DNA of 64,000 bases from Aquirufa ecclesiirivi (GTDB lineage: Bacteria; Bacteroidota; Bacteroidia; Cytophagales; Spirosomataceae): positions 1 to 64,000 of the forward strand of contig NZ_JAANOP010000006.1 of assembly GCF_011250515.1 (NCBI RefSeq). Direction: 5' to 3'. The position numbers and the translations under genes were made by a program. The notes beneath the pieces were generated by a model that saw only the letters and a list, made by a program, of their open reading frames with translations, was not told the origin of the DNA and ran no database searches. Of this stretch, positions 60,509 through 64,000 are shown piece by piece. The stretch's first letter is position 1. Each line of letters starts with the position of its first letter.

Positions 60509-62271
60509 CACACCATTTGTTGATCATATAATTGTTTAAATAGACCATTTTTGTTTTTCAACTCATCAAAGCTTCCCTTTTCTACAATTTTGCCTTCATC
60601 CATGACATAGATATAATCACCTAATTTTAGGTTGTAAAGTCGGTGTGTAATAATAATGGTCGCTCTATTTGCTGCTAATTGTTTAAAATTTTGAAAAATG
60701 GTTGCTTCCGAGATGGCATCTAATGCACTGGTTGGTTCATCTAATACGACAAGATGACTAGGACGATAAAATGCCCTGGCAATAGCTAATTTTTGCCATT
60801 GACCTCCGCTAATCTGATGTCCACCTTCAAAAATTTTGCCTAATCTGGTATTATAGGATTGAGGAAGTTGTTGAATGAATTCTTCTGCGTCCGCTAATCG
60901 TGCAGCTTGTTGGACAGCCTCCATGTTAATTGGCTGATCTAAATTGCCCATGGCAATAATTTCTTTGATTTGTAAAAAGTACTTTTCAAAATCTTGAAAG
61001 ACAAATAGGCTGTTTTGCTTAAAATGGTCAGCATTTAATTCCTGATAGCGATGTCCATTCCAAGTGATTTCACCTTGACTTGGACTATATAAACCAGCTA
61101 ATAGTTTGATTAAAGTCGTTTTTCCTGCGCCATTCATCCCCACGATGGCAATTGTTTGACCAATTTGACAAGTCAAATTAATCTGTTCTAATGTATTTTG
61201 TGTTGATCCTGGATATTGAAAATCGACATGCTTGATTTCTAAGCCTTTACCTTCCACATCCATGGAAATATTGCCATGAATGGGTTTTTCTCTATCTAAT
61301 GCCAGAAACAGGTTAAAATCTTGAATAAATCTACGTTGTTGAAATAATTGAAGTAAGGAGTTTAATAGGGATTTTAATGTGCTTTGAATTCGCTGAATAC
61401 CTTGAATATAGACAATGAATAAACTGATACCAATCGATTGAGCGAAAGCCATTTGAGCTAATCCGTATAGAATATAAAACAAGATGGTCAATTCAAGTAG
61501 TTCTGTCAAAAAACCTAGACTAATTAACTTTTGTTGAAGAAGGTTCTTTTTAAAGAAAATGAATGCTTTAATCTCCTTTAAACGGTTTAGAATATACGTT
61601 CCAAAATTGAGTGTACGTAATTCTTTAGCATAGGCACTGCCAGTCAACAAATGGATTAAATAAAAAGACTCTCTTTCTTTACTAACTAGTAGTTTGTCAA
61701 GACGATGTAGTGCAAATCCTGAATACCATTTAATGATGCTTAGTGGAGCAGCAACAAATAATATTAACCAGGCATATGTTTTAATTAGTGTAAAGAAATA
61801 GACCATTAGTATAGTAAAAGTCAACAATTGCGTCAAAAATGACTTGAAGTTTTGGTAAATCAAAGGCAGATTTTGTTGTGATTGTTGCTGCGCTATATGT
61901 AAGGAGTCTTGATATTGGGCTTCTTCGTAATACGTATAGGGTATTGCGATTGCCTTGTTTAAAATTTTATAGACGATTTCATTCGTTATTTTTTGTTCTT
62001 GAATAAATGAAATATAGTTATCTACGTTAATTAATAATGATTGAAAAATTTGTAAACTAATTAGTATCGCAATCCATGTAATAACAGAGTTGATATTCGT
62101 CTGAGAGAGGTGGTTAAATTGATCAAATATATTTTTAGTTACAAATAAGAGTGCCGTTGGAATCAAAGCTAAAATCACAGCTATTAGAAGCTGGAATAGT
62201 GTATTCTTCTTATTTAATCCAAATAAGAGTTTATAAATCAGTACGAAATCTCGAATGATGCTGAATTTCAA
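60508..62271 (-). CDS. ABC exporter linked to the tailoring genes
   Basis: This 587-aa half-transporter has an N-terminal six-helix membrane domain (about 1-310) and a C-terminal ATPase domain with Walker A GMNGAGKTTL, signature ISGGQWQKLAIARAF and Walker B LVVLDEPTSALD. No N-terminal C39 peptidase domain is present. It is likely to export a peptide or lipid-linked product of the neighbouring enzymes. The membrane domain is only distantly like that of the exporter at 29694. It is the first gene of a minus-strand pair with the nucleotidyltransferase and divergent from the HPr-kinase-like gene. Confidence 0.88.
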   Translation of the reverse strand: MKFSIIRDFVLIYKLLFGLNKKNTLFQLLIAVILALIPTALLFVTKNIFDQFNHLSQTNINSVITWIAILISLQIFQSLLINVDNYISFIQEQKITNEIVYKILNKAIAIPYTYYEEAQYQDSLHIAQQQSQQNLPLIYQNFKSFLTQLLTFTILMVYFFTLIKTYAWLILFVAAPLSIIKWYSGFALHRLDKLLVSKERESFYLIHLLTGSAYAKELRTLNFGTYILNRLKEIKAFIFFKKNLLQQKLISLGFLTELLELTILFYILYGLAQMAFAQSIGISLFIVYIQGIQRIQSTLKSLLNSLLQLFQQRRFIQDFNLFLALDREKPIHGNISMDVEGKGLEIKHVDFQYPGSTQNTLEQINLTCQIGQTIAIVGMNGAGKTTLIKLLAGLYSPSQGEITWNGHRYQELNADHFKQNSLFVFQDFEKYFLQIKEIIAMGNLDQPINMEAVQQAARLADAEEFIQQLPQSYNTRLGKIFEGGHQISGGQWQKLAIARAFYRPSHLVVLDEPTSALDAISEATIFQNFKQLAANRATIIITHRLYNLKLGDYIYVMDEGKIVEKGSFDELKNKNGLFKQLYDQQMV

Positions 62272-62296
62272 TGTTGAACGGATTTGTTTGTATTTA

Positions 62297-62304
62297 CAAA
62301 GCTA
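62297..62304 (-). promoter_or_regulatory. -7 box for the exporter-nucleotidyltransferase pair
   Basis: The minus strand reads TAGCTTTG, matching TAnnTTTG, 25 bp before the exporter start. Confidence 0.35.
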
Positions 62305-62367
62305 TCCTATGTCGTTGATTTATCTCTAATCAGGATAGATATTCATTCATATATTTGATATTATCAT

Positions 62368-62375
62368 TAGTTTTG
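62368..62375 (+). promoter_or_regulatory. -7 box for the HPr-kinase-like gene
   Basis: TAGTTTTG matches TAnnTTTG and lies 22 bp before the ATG at 62398. A second match, TATATTTG, is at 62350-62357. Together with the minus-strand box this makes a compact divergent promoter region. Confidence 0.35.
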
Positions 62376-62397
62376 TAAAATAAATTTAACCTATTCC

Positions 62398-63315
62398 ATG
62401 TATAAATACGTTGCATTGGGAATGCAAATTCAATCTGAAATTGAAATTCCAGGCTTATTTCCTTTTGACTTCCAAGAAAGTGGGGGTACGGTCATGGTCA
62501 AAATGGGTACTGTACCAGAGACACTTCAAAATGAAATATTAGAAGTAAAGCCTTTTTCTTTCTTCAACGAGCGTGAGTTTATATATCATATTCCAGATGC
62601 AGCAAAATTTTATATTACGAATGGGGATAAAATACTAATAGAGCCATTAACGGATAATTTGGATGAAGTGTTTTTTTATCTATACACTGGTGTATTGGCT
62701 ACTGTATTATTTCAAAAAAATATACTTCCTTTTCATGTTTCAGGTGTAGTTCTTAAAAACAACACAGTTTTGCTTTTTGCAGGACACCAGAGAGCAGGGA
62801 AGTCTTCTACTTCTATCATGCTTCAAAATAGAGGATATTTGCCATTTACAGATGATACGGCTGTATTACAAGTTAAAAATGGACTTTGTTATGCAACTTC
62901 CTCATACCCGATTATTCGGGCAATGGAACGAACTTTAGAGAAGCAATCGGTCTATTCAGATGACGAAATAACGCCGAAAATTAAAGAAGGCTTTAAGTTT
63001 GGAATAAATTTTCATAAAAAGTTTACTCCTGAGCAGTTACCCGTTAGTGGTATCGTTTTTTTAAGTGAAGATGGGGATGAGGTAGAGATTTCGCCAATGA
63101 AATCAACAGAAGCCATAAAATGGTTAAAGTTTAATATTTATAGAAAACAGTGGGTCAATGGAATGAAAAAAGAACTTCTTGAATTTCAGACGATTTCACA
63201 AATTGCTCAGAGTAAATTACATTTTTTTTCAGTTAAGCGCCCTTGGGAATCCGATAGTTTTGAGATTTTAGCGCAAGCCATAGAAGATCAAGTCATTCAT
63301 CAAATTGGAAAATAA
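62398..63315 (+). CDS. HPr kinase-like protein
   Basis: This 305-aa protein has the HprK-type P-loop FAGHQRAGKSSTSIM at about residues 128-142 and the following TDDTAVL, where the Asp pair corresponds to the HprK catalytic acid. It lacks the N-terminal HprK domain and the full HprK/P signature, so phosphorylation of HPr is unlikely. Relatives of this type sit in RiPP clusters, including lasso peptide clusters where a kinase phosphorylates the C-terminal residue of the precursor, and in HprK-related systems of proteobacteria. Here it is divergent from the exporter and overlaps the sulfotransferase by 11 bp. Confidence 0.75.
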   Translation: MYKYVALGMQIQSEIEIPGLFPFDFQESGGTVMVKMGTVPETLQNEILEVKPFSFFNEREFIYHIPDAAKFYITNGDKILIEPLTDNLDEVFFYLYTGVLATVLFQKNILPFHVSGVVLKNNTVLLFAGHQRAGKSSTSIMLQNRGYLPFTDDTAVLQVKNGLCYATSSYPIIRAMERTLEKQSVYSDDEITPKIKEGFKFGINFHKKFTPEQLPVSGIVFLSEDGDEVEISPMKSTEAIKWLKFNIYRKQWVNGMKKELLEFQTISQIAQSKLHFFSVKRPWESDSFEILAQAIEDQVIHQIGK

Positions 63316-64000
63316 AAAGAATATAGTTTGGCTTGCTTCTTATCCTAAATCTGGGAATACTTGGTTTAGGAGCTTTATTTCAGCTCTTAGAAATAAAGGT
63401 GAAGTTGATATCAATGCTATTTCTACTGAAGGGATATTTTCTCAAAAAAGAGGGTTAGAAGAATGTTTGGATTTGGATGCAGATGAAATACCTGTGTCTA
63501 AAATGGATCAATTTAAACGCATATCTTTTGAGCACCAATCAAATACTTCTGCCATGAAGTGTTTTGTGAAAATCCATGATTTGTATTCCATGTCAAAAAT
63601 TGACCATCAACCTATTGTACCACAAGAGTCAACATTGGCAGCTATCTACTTTGTGAGAAATCCGCTGGATGTAACTATTTCAATGGCAAATCATAATGGA
63701 CAAACATTGGATGAGGCCATTGCCAAAGTAGTGTGTAATGAACATGCACATTTGGTTCATTCAGAAAAACATGCGCAAGATCAGTTTCAGCAATATTTAG
63801 GCACATGGAATATGCATGTGGAAAGTTGGAAAAATGTCTCAGCTTTTCCCGTAATTTTTATTCGATATGAAGACATGAAAATGAATCCCCAAGACTCATT
63901 TTCACAAGTTTTGAAACAGATTGAATATGAGGCAACTGAAGAAGAAATACAATTAGCTTTAGAAGCTTCCCAATTTGAAAAATTGAAAAATCAAGAAGTT
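63305..64000 (+). CDS. Sulfotransferase, 3' partial
   Basis: The frame runs open to the window end, giving 232 visible codons. The PAPS-binding loop (5' phosphosulfate) WLASYPKSGNTWFRSF is at residues about 8-23 and the 3'-phosphate-binding segment YFVRNPLDVTISMA at about 117. Both are hallmarks of cytosolic-type sulfotransferases that move sulfate from PAPS to hydroxyls or amines of small molecules, glycans or peptides. No ATG is available; a TTG at 63305 inside the end of the preceding gene is the likeliest start. The acceptor is unknown; context suggests the product exported by the neighbouring ABC protein. Confidence 0.85.
   Translation, partial: MENKKNIVWLASYPKSGNTWFRSFISALRNKGEVDINAISTEGIFSQKRGLEECLDLDADEIPVSKMDQFKRISFEHQSNTSAMKCFVKIHDLYSMSKIDHQPIVPQESTLAAIYFVRNPLDVTISMANHNGQTLDEAIAKVVCNEHAHLVHSEKHAQDQFQQYLGTWNMHVESWKNVSAFPVIFIRYEDMKMNPQDSFSQVLKQIEYEATEEEIQLALEASQFEKLKNQEV

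Noticed and set aside
63305-63319. Frameshift joining the HPr-kinase-like gene and the sulfotransferase into one fusion protein
   Set aside because: The two are in different frames with a clear stop at 63313-63315, and each has a full domain; a short overlap is the simpler reading.

Overview
The window looks like chromosomal DNA of a Bacteroidota bacterium, most likely of the Cytophagales. I infer this from protein families largely confined to that phylum: type IX secretion sorting domains of both types A and B, PorD (DUF4835), a PorP/SprF-type protein, DUF4290 beside murA, DUF2911, DUF3667 and the Bacteroidota form of RNA polymerase omega. The DNA is A+T-rich, Shine-Dalgarno sequences are not evident, and many genes carry a TAnnTTTG promoter box a few bases upstream. 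No species can be named from the sequence alone.

Layout. 1-14430: two adjacent giant secreted proteins. The first is cut off at its 5' end. Both have Ig-like tandem repeats, a long Asp-rich calcium-binding (TSP3-like) stalk and a C-terminal type B T9SS sorting domain. 14675-17262: a Tat-exported phosphoesterase and a secreted glycosidase-like protein. 17263-18384: a repeat-rich non-coding stretch with tRNA-Arg(CCU). 18385-22198: copper ATPase and HflX. 22259-25565: atpA, atpG and a DUF2911 gene. 25806-31451: a co-directional run of FkpA-type isomerase, Prc protease, inositol monophosphatase, a 52-aa cysteine-rich membrane protein and an ABC exporter. 31491-34774: bamD, rpoZ, porD and a Fic protein. 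34775-35490: a non-coding cluster of 40-bp palindromic repeats touching the end of tilS. 35486-43007: tilS, an OstA-like protein, a T9SS cargo protein, htpG, a DUF3667 protein and a PorP/SprF protein. 43253-49021: the complete 2-oxoglutarate dehydrogenase set (E1, a two-lipoyl E2, E3). 49023-50759: mscL and a sialidase. 50919-56091: a minus-strand run asnS-dgkA-DUF4290-murA-MATE. 56242-59048: rpoN, a four-helix-bundle (S23-type) gene and an enoyl-CoA hydratase. 59134: tRNA-Arg(ACG). 59315-64000: nucleotidyltransferase, ABC exporter, HPr-kinase-like protein and a sulfotransferase cut off by the window end.

How the parts fit. Most of the window is housekeeping (energy metabolism, envelope assembly, translation). 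It is joined to a cell-surface programme in which PorD and PorP/SprF belong to the secretion or anchoring machinery and the two giant proteins and the small type A protein are cargo. The accessory signals are four dispersed repeat families lying between genes and the last 4.7 kb. That last segment combines tailoring-type enzymes with an exporter and resembles the edge of a modified-peptide or surface-polymer locus continuing beyond the window.

The most interesting items are the kinase/nucleotidyltransferase/sulfotransferase/exporter group at the right end, the 7-bp-periodic arrays that hug gene ends in a gene-oriented way, the family of 15-3-15 palindromes found mainly between convergent genes, and the nested inverted-repeat element at 17781-18049.
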